DNA of 64,000 nt from Seiridium cupressi (taxonomy: Eukaryota > Ascomycota > Sordariomycetes > Amphisphaeriales > Sporocadaceae): the NCBI GenBank assembly GCA_036674765.1, contig JARVKI010000010.1, positions 62,001 to 126,000 of the forward strand, in the 5' to 3' direction. The notes below the pieces were generated by a model. The model was given only the letters and a program-made list of their open reading frames with translations, did not search any database and was not told where the DNA came from. Shown here in pieces: positions 45,977 through 56,991 of this stretch (position 1 is the stretch's first letter; each line of letters starts with the position of its first letter). The position numbers and the translations under genes were made by a program.

Positions 45977-48268
45977 CTAAGATAGGCGCCGATCTCGCAA
46001 GGTCAGTGCTGCGCAAAGCGCCAAAACAGAACAACTGAGAGACACTCCTACGTATCTCACGTGTCAGCAAGAGTCTCTCGGAAAGATACTGTCCTGCAGA
46101 GCTTACCGTAGCCCCATCGTAGTCCATCAACATATGCGTGCGCAACGGCGTCGGCAACCGGGCCCTGAAGTTTGTAGATGTACTCTACGTTTTCCGCAGC
46201 TTTCGAAATGACCTGGAGGATTACGTGTCAGGGGAAACTGCAGTAAAGTTTCATGGGCCAAGATTTTACCTCCTGTCTCTCAACCAAGCTCAAGCCTAAC
46301 TTGACGAGGCCCTCGGCCAAATGCTTTTGCATCACTTCCAGCATCAATGCACTCGTGAGGGCTATTCCAGTGATCATTCCGATAGGCATGGACAGATACA
46401 AACCCGAAGCAGCAACTGCCTTGTGGGCTGGCTCTACGATTGCGTTGATGCTTACGAAGACGGCCGTGTTTCCCATACCTGCACCCAGACCACTGGAGGG
46501 GGTCAGCATAGTAAAAAGCGAGAAAGAGAGAGACTGGGGTACTTGCCCGAAGAATATATATAGCGATTCCCACCAATTCGTGTTACCTAACCAGCGTAGA
46601 ATGAGCAACAGATATGACACCGATCCTGCGGCTGAAGCGACGATCAGGGTCATCTTGTATCGGCCGGTACTGAAGAAATTGTCTTGTCAGGATAGCACTC
46701 ACACGGACGAAGTGACACATACCGTTTGATTATCCTCCCTGCTGCTAGACCACCGATTGCATTTCCGAAGACAGCTGGGAATAAGTGGACACCAGCAATC
46801 GTGTTGGAGACCCGCTGAGTGACTTGAAAATACAGAGGAACAGAGAAAACAAGCTAGGTGGCGAGTAACCCGTTAGATAAGGCGGTCCCTTCAGTCGAGT
46901 TTGGCAGACATCGACTTACTGCTGTCTGCGCTGCGGCCAGAAGTCCGATGACAAGATAGCATGCGAGAATTTCCCTGTTCTTAAGCATACGTATGGGGAA
47001 GACGGGATTAGGTGCCCACCAGGCTTCTGTTGCGAGAAAAAGGGATACTAGTACTGCACCAAGTCCGAAGAGTACGAATATTGCGGGATGCTGCCAGGGA
47101 ATTTTGACACCACCGAGCTCAAGTGGCAACATCAGTACGAGTATGGAGAGACCAAGCAGTAGAATGCCCACGATGTCAATGCGGATGAACAAATTGACTT
47201 TCTTGGCAGGATTTTGATCTTGAGGTGCTGATGCGCGTCGTGTGTTCGGTATGGCCAAAATACACGAGATGATGGCTATGATGAACAGTGGTGCCTGTCC
47301 AAGAAAGGACCTGCATTTCTCAGTCAGCAAAAAGAATCGTCCTCTCTTGTATGGCAGCCTACCATCGCCATCCGACCTGATCAGCAAGCCACCCTCCCAC
47401 AGGACCTCCTAAGCTTCGACCTGTGGTGTTGATGATGTTCATGCATCCGTGCCATGTTGCAACCTCCCGGAGAGGGATGAGGTCTTGGAACATATGTCAG
47501 CAATGTTCTCGGGGGTTCTAGTCTACCGTAATTACCAGTCACCAAAACTAGTCCTATAGACGCCATGCCAGAGCCCCCCGAGCCGGAAATTGCGCGCCCG
47601 AGTATGACCTGCCACATTGATTGAGCCAATCCACTAGTTTTTCGTATTAGTCTGAGCCTTACAATAACATTCTCCTCACCGGGACGCACATGATAGTCCT
47701 GAAATGTGTCAGCAAAGAGCTCTCAACGAACCCGTGTATAGCTTACAAGCCAATGGCAAACAGCGCATAGCAAAATACCAGAAGCCATTTGCGTCCGTAG
47801 ACATCGCTCAACTTCGCATACAGGGTCTGAGTGGCCACTCCAGATAGTAGATAGCTGATAAAAATCCAACTAGACTGATCGAGAGCTTGAAACTCCGAAG
47901 CTATCCGAGGATGAGTCGCCAACACGATCGATCCATCGAGGCTGGACGTAAAGAGCCCTGTTCTTCTGTTAACGGCTTACCAAGCGATCTAGATACCTAG
48001 GGTCGATCTCACCAATTGCCAAAACGGCGATGACTTGTATCAACGAAGATTTGTCTAGCGTGACCTGGCCAGGGGGCTTTGACTGCTGATTGTCCGTGAC
48101 GGTGGCAGCTACGTTTTCTGAGTCCGGCTCGCCGGCCACTACCGCTACATTCGACTCCGAATCTGGCGAGATAGTTGGTCTCGTTGTGCTGCTACTTGAG
48201 TCGGAATCTGACTCGCTGCTTGAGGATGACCTTAGAAGCGGGGTATGCTCGTCATTGTTGCTAGACAT
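45977..48268 (-). CDS. MFS transporter, DHA2 (14-TM) type, with 9-nt microexon and GC-AG intron
   Basis: Eleven exons (minus): 48013-48268, 47747-47957, 47690-47698, 47536-47633, 47363-47483, 46920-47310, 46723-46853, 46547-46669, 46270-46492, 46107-46212 and 45977-46047, giving 579 residues. N-terminal tail acidic and Ser-rich (SSSSSESDSDSSSS). Signatures: LDGSIVLATHPRIASEF, LSDVYGRKWLLVF (motif A), GLAQSMWQVILGRAISGSGGSG (motif B region), SLGGPVGGWLADQVGWRW (motif C), and the last TM VSLSCSVLALCAALTL followed by RDRRLS. Closest by motif to fungal Vba-type (vacuolar basic amino acid) and multidrug DHA2 proteins. Exon 3 is only 9 nt; intron 46493-46546 starts GCAAGT, is 54 nt and stop-free. 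Substrate unknown. Confidence 0.87.
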
Positions 48269-48651
48269 TGTCGGCAATAGCTGTGTAAGTGTGATGTTCG
48301 TTCCAAATTTGAGGCTCTCCGGCGGCAACTATTAAAATCCCGCCGACGTGCAGCGTTTTCTATGGGCCTTAAGAGCTCTTGCAGCCTGCCTTCCAAAACC
48401 GCTTAGCATGGTTCTGGGCAAGCGACTGCATTTCCTATTACAGGGGTCGGAGCGAGATTGCCCAATGGGGTGTTGCTCCTGATATTGACGCCATAGCTGT
48501 CCTACCCGTCAACGCGGGGGCATCAGCAGTGCCAAAGGGAGATGATTCATATTGGAAGTGCGAGGAAACCGAAGTCTGGGAAAGTGAATGTACGATGTAG
48601 ATATATATTTTCTGCACATAAACAGGTTAGATATACAGTGTGCTACTCGGT
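48269..48651. other. Short intergenic region
   Basis: Promoter of the DHA2 gene and 3' flank of the sulfatase gene, both minus strand. Confidence 0.5.
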
Positions 48652-50661
48652 TTATTCCCAGTGGTGCCAATTCAAGTCAAAAGCCGGTCCTACTTTGTTC
48701 TCAGTGAATTGAGGTCCCTCTGCATCCAGTATGAAGCCCATTTCGCATCTGTCAAACACGATATTCTTTGCCCTCTCAGCATAATACTCATCGAATCTCG
48801 GGGATAGCGCATCCCTCAGAGTATCCACGCTTCCCGCTGGATGCAACGCCTTCCAAGGACGTGTACATGTGGTGGCTTTGCATGACTTCAGTACAAATAG
48901 CAACGAGTCCAATCTCGCTGCTATTTTCTCAAGTGGTACTCCAAGTAGCGTTGATGGTGCCTCTTTATCCGGGTCCAAAAGGTTTCTCATCTGGCCTGGG
49001 TCCGACTGGATAATATGAGTACGTAAGTCTTCAGAACAATAAAAGATTTCGCCTACCTCTAGATCGTAAAGCTCATGGTCATTATTGCACCACACCTGAT
49101 AATGGAGATTATATATGCTGCTGACGACTCGGAGTGCTTTGTAGGTGTTGTTCCAATAGAGTCTCTGCCATCCATCGAAAAGCTTCCCCTCGTTGGAGGC
49201 AAACCCCCAATGCTCGACATTAACGTGCTCATGTCGGACCTCGGTAGCTTCTTGCAGGCCCTGTTCCGTCAAAGGTATGTCCAACCCGTCAAAATCGTCT
49301 CGTAGTGGAGCGCCAGCGATCTTGAGCAAAGTAGGAGCAAAGTCGGTATGGGTTGTGACGATATCAGTCACAACGTTCTTTGGTACATTAGGGCCGCGGA
49401 TGATCATTGGGATATTGATGTCTTCTTCGAAACTAGGATTACACGATCAGCCCTGTCGTGTGTTTCTCACTCTATACCGCAAGCTTACCTGCATTGCTTC
49501 GCTGGCTGTAGCCGGTGCTGGCCAATGTGGTAGCCGTTGTCCGTGGAATATATGATGTATGTGTTATCGAGAATACCGTAGCCATCTAGTCGTTCCACGA
49601 TATCACCCACGAGCGAATCAACGCTTTGTAATGCGCGAAGTCGTTGTCTATAGTAGTGATCATTGTAGTCGACATTTTCCTGTGTCTGCTTCGGTAGTGT
49701 CTTGATCCAGCTAGCTCCCGATGGCTCATCGGGATTGAAATTCTCAGTTCGTGGCACTTTGATGCCTTTGAACAGACCCTCATACTTCTTTTCTGGAACT
49801 GGCACGGAAAACACTACATCTCGTATGTCGGTATGGTTTCCGTGGACGAAGCTGGGCGCCCAGATGTTCGCATGCGGAGCCACCGGAGCGACGCCAAGAA
49901 AGAAGGGCCGTTTGGCTATAGCCGCTTCATCAAGCAGACCCAGCGCTTTTTCTGTCAAGACTTCTACACTGTGTCGACCTTCATAACTGACGGGTGGATC
50001 CTGGTTCCTTTGGTAGGTACTGTTCATGTACCAATATGTGAATGGATCCAGTAGAAAGTCCTAAATAATCGTTAGCCACGTGGCAGAAATGTTCCGTTTC
50101 AAACTCACCGAGGCAGTCCAACCAGATGCGTGAGGCGAGTGGTAATTCCCAACTGAATGGGCATTAAACAACTTTCCAGTGTAATATGTATTGTAGCCGG
50201 CTTCCTGAAGCCATACTGGAAGATACTTATCATTATACCCCTGGCTGAGGAATTTTGGGTACCCTCCTGTTCTTATATTAGGCGGGAGTTTGGCCTTTAA
50301 TTCAAGCATTCAGCTTACCATATGGAGGACTGACATTCGTCACATTTGTATTGTGTGCAGCCTGACCCGTCCAGAGTGTTACTCGCGAGGGACAGCAAAG
50401 CGCCGTGGTGCAGAAGTGGCGTTTGAAAGAAGTGCCCTGATTGATAAGATGCTTTTGGACATGGGGCATATAATCCAAAGACTGCATGTGTAAGTCTTGG
50501 TCGTCTGTCAAGATGAAGACAATGTTAGGACGAGACTGTGGCTGGAGCGGCCGCGGCGCAGGGCCAAAGGGAATCTGGCCCGCAGGTTCGAAGTGCGCGA
50601 ATTCATGGCCCAAGGTGGTGCTCAACAGAGCCAATGGCAACAAACGCATCATGAAGTTCAT
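48652..50661 (-). CDS. Secreted type I sulfatase (arylsulfatase family)
   Basis: Exons 50319-50661, 50109-50266, 49489-50060, 49057-49432 and 48652-49005 give 600 residues. Signal peptide MNFMMRLLPLALLSTTLG. Metal-binding start PNIVFILTDDQD (Asp53, Asp54). The sulfatase signature C-C-P-S-R-V-T-L-W-T-G at residues 89-99 has Cys89 as the residue to be converted to formylglycine. Further metal/active-site elements are YTGKLFNAH, GVAPVAPHANIWAPS and YSTDNGYHIGQHRL. Hydrolyses sulfate esters outside the cell and would provide sulfate; substrate type (aryl or carbohydrate) is not decided. The last intron (49006-49056) is 51 nt and stop-free, so a retained form would also be in frame. Divergent from a Dal5-like symporter. 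Confidence 0.93.
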
Positions 50662-51284
50662 GTTGATGGTGTCGCAACTGTAAGTGTGTGGTTTGGAGAG
50701 GCTGAACAACCTAGAGATGTTGTAACTAAACTACCGCGCACTGCCGCGATAAGCTTCTATTGGGCAAGGGGTTTATTTCCGCATTCAGTAACCATGCCGT
50801 ACCTGCATATGTCAGGCAAGACTCGTGCCCACCAGGAGATGAGCTCATACCCGGAAAATATTGCGTGACAGATACATATGCATGCAAAGCAGAGATATCT
50901 GCCATGCTCTGCAGCGTCATCATATCATGTTGACTCACCACCTAGCTTTGGTGTGTGCTGGACATGGGCCGGGGTGTGGTTTCACAACCTCAGAATCTAG
51001 GGTGCGTGATCATCAGCCCAGTGAACAGCTCGTAGAACCCCGCATCTGGAGGTCTCAAAGAGGCAGTTGCCGAGGAGGCAAGGGATTGGTCTGTTGCCTT
51101 GGGATCGTTTGTCGATACATGCGCGATGCAAGTCTCCGGTTGCTTGCCCCGAATGCTACTTGGATTGGGAGTAGTTTAGGAGGAGTGAGACTCAATCATT
51201 CTTAAGCTCAGGACTGGGCGTCTAGAAAGCGCGATGAGTATTGTAGCCTCATAGTTTCATGAATACGATCAATCATCATACAAG
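50662..51284. promoter_or_regulatory. Bidirectional promoter between sulfatase and anion:cation symporter
   Basis: 623-bp divergent interval. I looked for palindromic ATG(N4)CAT sites of the CYS3/MET4 sulfur regulator and saw no good match; one CGATAA (GATA-type) is at about 50748. Regulation therefore remains open. Confidence 0.4.
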
Positions 51285-53649
51285 ATGGCGACTGTCGTTC
51301 CGGATCAGATCGCGGCCGACAAGGTCATGTCCAAGGATGATGCTGAATACGCCGTGGACGAGAAAAGCCCTGCCTTCCAGCCGGTAGCGCCGCTGGGGAA
51401 GCCCATCGACGAGAAGAAATTCTGGTTTCAAAGGACAAAGAAAAATGCCTACGACCCTTATGCGATAGCCACATTGGTGAGAAAGCGACCACAAACAAGT
51501 AAGGGGCGTTCCCTGCTAACTATCATGATCAGCCCAGCGTATTCGACGTCCCGGAGATCGCGGACCAGTACAGACCTCGGGATGACTGGTAGGAGGCTTG
51601 TTCAGCTTCCCATGATTCATGCTCATCTGTGGTAGGGAGAACATTGGCCGCTTCGATCCATCAGCGCGATGGACTTGGGAGGAAGAATTCCGACTCATCA
51701 GAAAGATGGATTTCCGTATCATGAGCTGTAAGCAGTTATCATTCCCCAAACGAGAACGCCGCGACATCGTAGATGACTGCTTACTTTGTCATATTAGGGT
51801 GCATGGTGATGTTTATGGTTAGTATCAGAAACCATTTGTATGCGTGGTAATCACGAAGTTTCCATCTCGCAGATGCTAATACTTCCACAAGGCAATGGAA
51901 CTTGACCGAGCAAACCTTGCGCAGGCTTTGTCTGACACCTTCTTGGAAGATATGCATTTCGATACGAACGGTACATAGATGCTGCTCCATGCCTTGTGAT
52001 ATAGTGTCGCCTCGCTGACAGCAAACAGTATACAATCTTGGAAACACAGTCTTCGCAGTTTGCTTCTTGTCTGGCGAGTTCCCATCGCAGTTACTCAACA
52101 AGTGGCTTGGGCCCGACCGATGGATTCCAACACAGATTATCCTGTTCTCGATCGTTTCCGCCTCGCAGTTTGCCCTGAGCACGAAAGCCTCATTCCTGGC
52201 TTGTCGCGCATTCCTCGGCTTTCTGCAAGGTGGTTTCATACCCGAGGTACGCAGCACACCCCGACTGTCGGATCAAATCGACTGCTGGTGAAGGTCTAAC
52301 AAGAGGAATATGTATAGATTGTGCTGTACTTGTCGTACTGGTACAAGCATCACGAGCTGACTCTAAGACTGAGTATCTTCTGGACCGGCATGTTCATTGC
52401 AGACATTCTGGCGGCCATTATTGCTTATGGCTTGCTGCATATGGGAGGTATCCAAGGATATGCCGGATGGCGATGGTTATTTCTGATTGAAGTTGGTTGG
52501 CTCTCGGTATGGCGAGTCGAGCATAATGTTAACAAACAATAGGGTCTTATCACCGGTAGTGTAGGTATCATGTCGTATCTCTTGATTCCTCCTGGTCCAA
52601 CGCAAACACCAAGTTGGTTCCGGGGTAAGAATGGCTGGTTTACAGAACGGTATGTTGATGCGATCCCAAGCCCGGATGTCTTCTAAACCAATGCAGCGAG
52701 GAAATCATCATGGTGAACCGCCTGATCCGAGACGACCCGAGCAAGAGCACCATGCATAATCGGCAGCCGGTTACCTTGAAGTTAATTTGGATGAGTCTGA
52801 AGGATGTCGATCTCTGGTTCGTTGTTTGCCCGCTTGTTCTCGTGGTCGACGTCGGAACTAACCACGACCGTCACAGGCCTCTTTACATTATCGGAATGTG
52901 TTTCAACATCCCTACATTGACGCCGACGCAATACCTCATTCCATCCCTCCGCGCACTTGGCTTTACCACCTTTGAGTCCAATCTTCTGACCATACCCTAT
53001 CTAGTAGTCAAGAGTAGGCATATCGTTTCCCGAGCCCGCTGCCTCCATGAAAACAAGCTTATCATATCCCAGTTTTCCTCATGCTCGGGCTAGCGACGCT
53101 GGCAGAGGTCACCGGGCAACTTGCTGCCACAGCTTCGATACTACAATTTTGGTCCTTGCCCTTCCTCATTTATCTCCGTGTCGTTGATACGACCAAAGTC
53201 TCCAAATGGCTGACATGGGGCATGACGAGTTTGCTCCTCGCTGCGCCACTAGGTAGGTAACTTCTTACGTCGTGCATAAATCAATTATCTCACCGTTGGT
53301 GTTAGGCCACCCGGTGCAAGTCGGCTGGGTGTCTCGTAACGCCAATACGGTCCGCTCACGGACAGTCGGCGCTGCGCTCTATAATATGTTCCTCCACGCA
53401 GGCGTCATCACCTCCTCGAACGTCTATCGAGCCGATGATGCTCCGCTATATCGACGGGGGAACAGCGTTTTGATCGGAATCGCATGCCTGAATCTCGTGC
53501 TCTATGCTTTGGCCAAGGCATACTACGTATGGCGGAACCGAAGCAAGGAGCGCAAGTGGCAGGCCCTGACGCCAGAGGAGAAATTGGTCTATTTGTCGGA
53601 ACATCAAGATCTGGGAAACAAGAAACTTGACTTCAGATTTGCATCGTAG
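51285..53649 (+). CDS. MFS anion:cation symporter (Dal5/allantoate-permease type)
   Basis: Twelve exons: 51285-51476, 51533-51588, 51636-51727, 51798-51817, 51892-51970, 52029-52246, 52318-52491, 52543-52649, 52697-52816, 52877-53013, 53073-53252 and 53306-53649, giving 572 residues with every phase consistent. ACS-family signatures: [12 protein letters not shown] in TM1, [75 protein letters not shown] and [18 protein letters not shown] ending ([14 protein letters not shown] here). Exon 4 is only 20 nt. Intron 52817-52876 has a weak donor (GTTCGT) but a perfect ACTAAC branch site. Family substrates are carboxylates, vitamins and organosulfonates/sulfates; adjacency to a sulfatase suggests a sulfur-containing solute (inference). 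Confidence 0.9.
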
Positions 53650-56600
53650 TTATGCTTTCTGGTGAAGGTTCAATTGAGGCGAAACAACGAATCGTTGCAG
53701 GCTTTCAGCATGAAAGCTCGTGGCTATGCCGATATTAAATACGACGAGAATAATTTGGTAAAGGATAAAGCTGGAAACACTACCATGGTGTGCATAATCT
53801 GGCGACTGGCACCAAACAGGTCAAACTGCCGAGGATGGCGGACCTCGGGAAACTACTTTCGTTAGCCATACTGCAACCACAAGCTATATTTGCCTGCTCT
53901 TAACCTTGAATGCATATGCAACAACACCGGTTCCATTACACAATACGATTAAGCCGTAACAAGTATGCCTATTCTATTGCTCTGGGCCTTAAGACCATAT
54001 AGCCATATGCCGTGCGCGATAGGAACCGAGAAAGATCCAAATCCAAATGACCTGACAGGACTGCTAGCATATGCCCTAGGTGTGGCCCGCGGATAGACGG
54101 ATGGGAAGTTGCGTACGGACACAAACACGCAAGGGTAGTGATGACTGTCGAGTACACGCTGGGTGTGTGCGTATGACACAGAAAGGAATACTAGGTCAAG
54201 GGAAAGGTCGATCCCCACATGAGCAATATTATGCCTAAGTAATCGAGTTTGATGCCAAAAATGTATATTTCCTGACTCAGGTGCATGAAGGTGTGAAATC
54301 TAGATGCTGTCAGAGACACCCAATACCACCGGGAACACAGAGAACTTGCATTGCTGAGAATGTAACGCATATCGCGACGCCAGTCAGATCTGTGCTGCAG
54401 ACCAGAATGTCGGTGGCTGTAGCCACTTCAAACCGTGATGAAATACGCGTACTAAAGATCAAGTAAGGCAGTGACAAGAAGCAAAGTCCCAAATATATGG
54501 GAGAATATGCTCACTATCAAGTTTCAGGAGGGCTAGTTCTTCAGCACTCGGTATAGTGGTCTTACTAGATTCAGTTCTTAGTCTTCTGCGTCTGGAAGAA
54601 ATTGCTGGTACTTACGCAATGCCGACCACTCGAGCCGCCCTCATACCGGATCCTCAGCAATCAGCGGCTTCTTGATATCAAGGGCCGGTCGTGATACCAC
54701 GTCAACGCCGGTCATGCCCCGACTGCGGGTAGAGCCCAAATACCCGGGGCAAAAGCGACCAAGAGCGAAGAGAGTGAAGGTCTCTGAATAGGATCCATAT
54801 CAGGTGGGCTCTTACACGCAACAAGTCCGTGTTGTCAAGGCCCAAGCGAATGCCAGGTTTTTTTTTTTTTTTTCTTCTTAAATTCTATCGGCCCTACCTA
54901 CAAGCGACAATAGAAGGGCAATACATTGGGGAAAAAACCGCCCAGGAAATCCTGCGGCGTTGCATGTTATCATGTTTCCCTTCTCTCATCTCAACTCCTC
55001 AATGCTGCATGGGATGCCGCAACGCGCATTGATATGCGGAAACAACCTGCGTCGAATAGTCAAACATGTCCCAGCCAATCACCAGTGTCACGGGTAACAA
55101 TTGCAGTCCGCCGTGGATCACGGACCCTGCAAATATGTTGCTGCTCTCGTGGTTCAAAAGGTGCAACAACGTGTTTTGCCAACGTGGGCCGAACGTATGT
55201 GCCTCTGCAAAACGTAGGTGGCATCGTAGGGCTGTTGTGATGAGCCGACATGGATGCATTCCTAGATGCACTGACACGGGCTATTGAACAGGTCACTGGG
55301 GATGCCAATAGTGTTCAAGTAATCCCCATGGGCCGATTTCTCTTCCCTAATACGATGCGATATACTCCAACTCATCTGTCGATTGTTCTCATAGGCTGCG
55401 TACAGGCTCTACCAGACAGTCATGGGTCGACCCATGAACACATAGCTACATTATTTAAAGGGACATCGTAGGGCGGTGCACCAAATTGGGTACATTCTTT
55501 TTGCGGTGCGAAATTGGCAGAATTCGCCCATGGATTCTGGCGACAGTGGCATGTACATAAAACTACGTGCCGTATAACTAAGCATTTTAGCTTTTGACTA
55601 TTGCATGGCCTAGAATTGATCTTTGCGACATCTCAACTCGATAGCGGATGGTATGACAAGCGTATGTGCCACATGCACGCAGCCGTGGCGTCTTTGCAGG
55701 TCATGTACAAAAGAACTTGTCTGCTTGCTTGCTTGCTTACTCACAAACAACCTGAAATGGAATTGACAGATTGAGCTTTTGACAGACGTGGGACCTGTAT
55801 TTCCGGTGATTGACATCATGGGTTGGGGTTCTTTACGCAACAGCATTCGTGTTTGTGGTCCGGATCGAGCCTGATTCTACCACCTGTCCTTTTTCGTGTT
55901 CCGTTATAGATTTTGTGGACAAGCGGGCTGGCGGGTAGACGAGTACTAACTAGCAGCCTCGGCGCTCGCAACAGTAAGCGTTGCATGGACGCAATCTGCA
56001 TCTGGGGCATGCGCCTGAAATCCTCACGTCCTCTGATGATGGCTTTGCGCCCATCTTTACCCAGTTTTTCCAGCCGTGGAAGCCTTGGACATGATCGCCC
56101 AAAGATCAATGTGCGGGGGACAAAAATAGCTCATAGAAGATGGGGTAGAAGCCGCCGTCTTTCCCTCATCAGCAGCGCTTGTCCGAGTGCCCACTAAATA
56201 CTGCCCCGTTGCTTCGTCGTTGCAGTGCTCCACCTAGCGGTACTCTACGAACAATCCCAAACTGCGCCGCCCTGCTCCCACAACCGTCAGCCGTCAATGG
56301 CGAGGGATGTTTTGCACTCGCATACGTATGACTTGGAAGAGAATTACTAGGCTCTAGGTGATTCTGTACTCTCAGATTCGCAATCGACGATTCCAGCGAA
56401 AGATGGGCTGGAAGGCGTGCCCGGCTGCATGGCAAGCAACATGGCACTATTGATGTCGTCGTGGCCGCGGATTCGGGTGCTAGGGCGATCTAGACGGCAA
56501 ACCGACAACAGCAGGCATCCGACTCCCGACAGCCGTGGAGCTGGACCAGCTGCTAGGCACCTCCCAAGGCAAATGCTACAGGGGCCAGAACAAGGTTGGC

Positions 56601-56991
56601 CCACTTAACTGCACCCTGCGCCTGCTACTAAATGACGCTGGCAACTGAAGCTTAAATTCCCGATCCTTGTTTCGGCGCGGTGGCGGAGTGAATTGGTCCC
56701 CAGCCCTGATCGTCAGCGGATTACTGCGCCGGGCCATTGGACTAAAATCTTGCCCTCGTGGTGCTACCAGGCAACATGTCTAGTGAATGTCCTCGGAGCT
56801 GAACACCAGCCAACATGTTGTTTGGCTTTCCCGTCGTTTGGTTTAGTCCTCACTCCTACGGACCAAGATAGTTCTTCACATGTCATAACCATACGACCTT
56901 CTTTTTGAGCAGGCCCGCTGCCATGCTTCCATTGAGCCCCATCGCTGTCATAGCCGAGTTCGCACCCGTGTGAAGCCTCGACGTCGTCGCG
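53650..56991. other. Gene-poor stretch (3.3 kb)
   Basis: No frame with a domain, signal peptide plus intron pattern, or recognisable decay product. It holds a T16 run at about 54858-54873 and a (GCTT)4 microsatellite at about 55723-55738. The last part (about 56600-56991) is the presumed flippase promoter. Confidence 0.5.

Noticed and set aside
39314..53649. Secondary-metabolite gene cluster
   Set aside because: Transporters are present, but no backbone synthase, tailoring enzyme or pathway regulator is seen between them.
54858..54873. T16 run as a possible retroposon tail
   Set aside because: No flanking gene copy or target-site duplication; a simple homopolymer is sufficient.
56670..56750. 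tRNA-like start (ggcgcggtggcggagt)
   Set aside because: No matching B box (GGTTCGANTCC) or acceptor-stem complement was found downstream.
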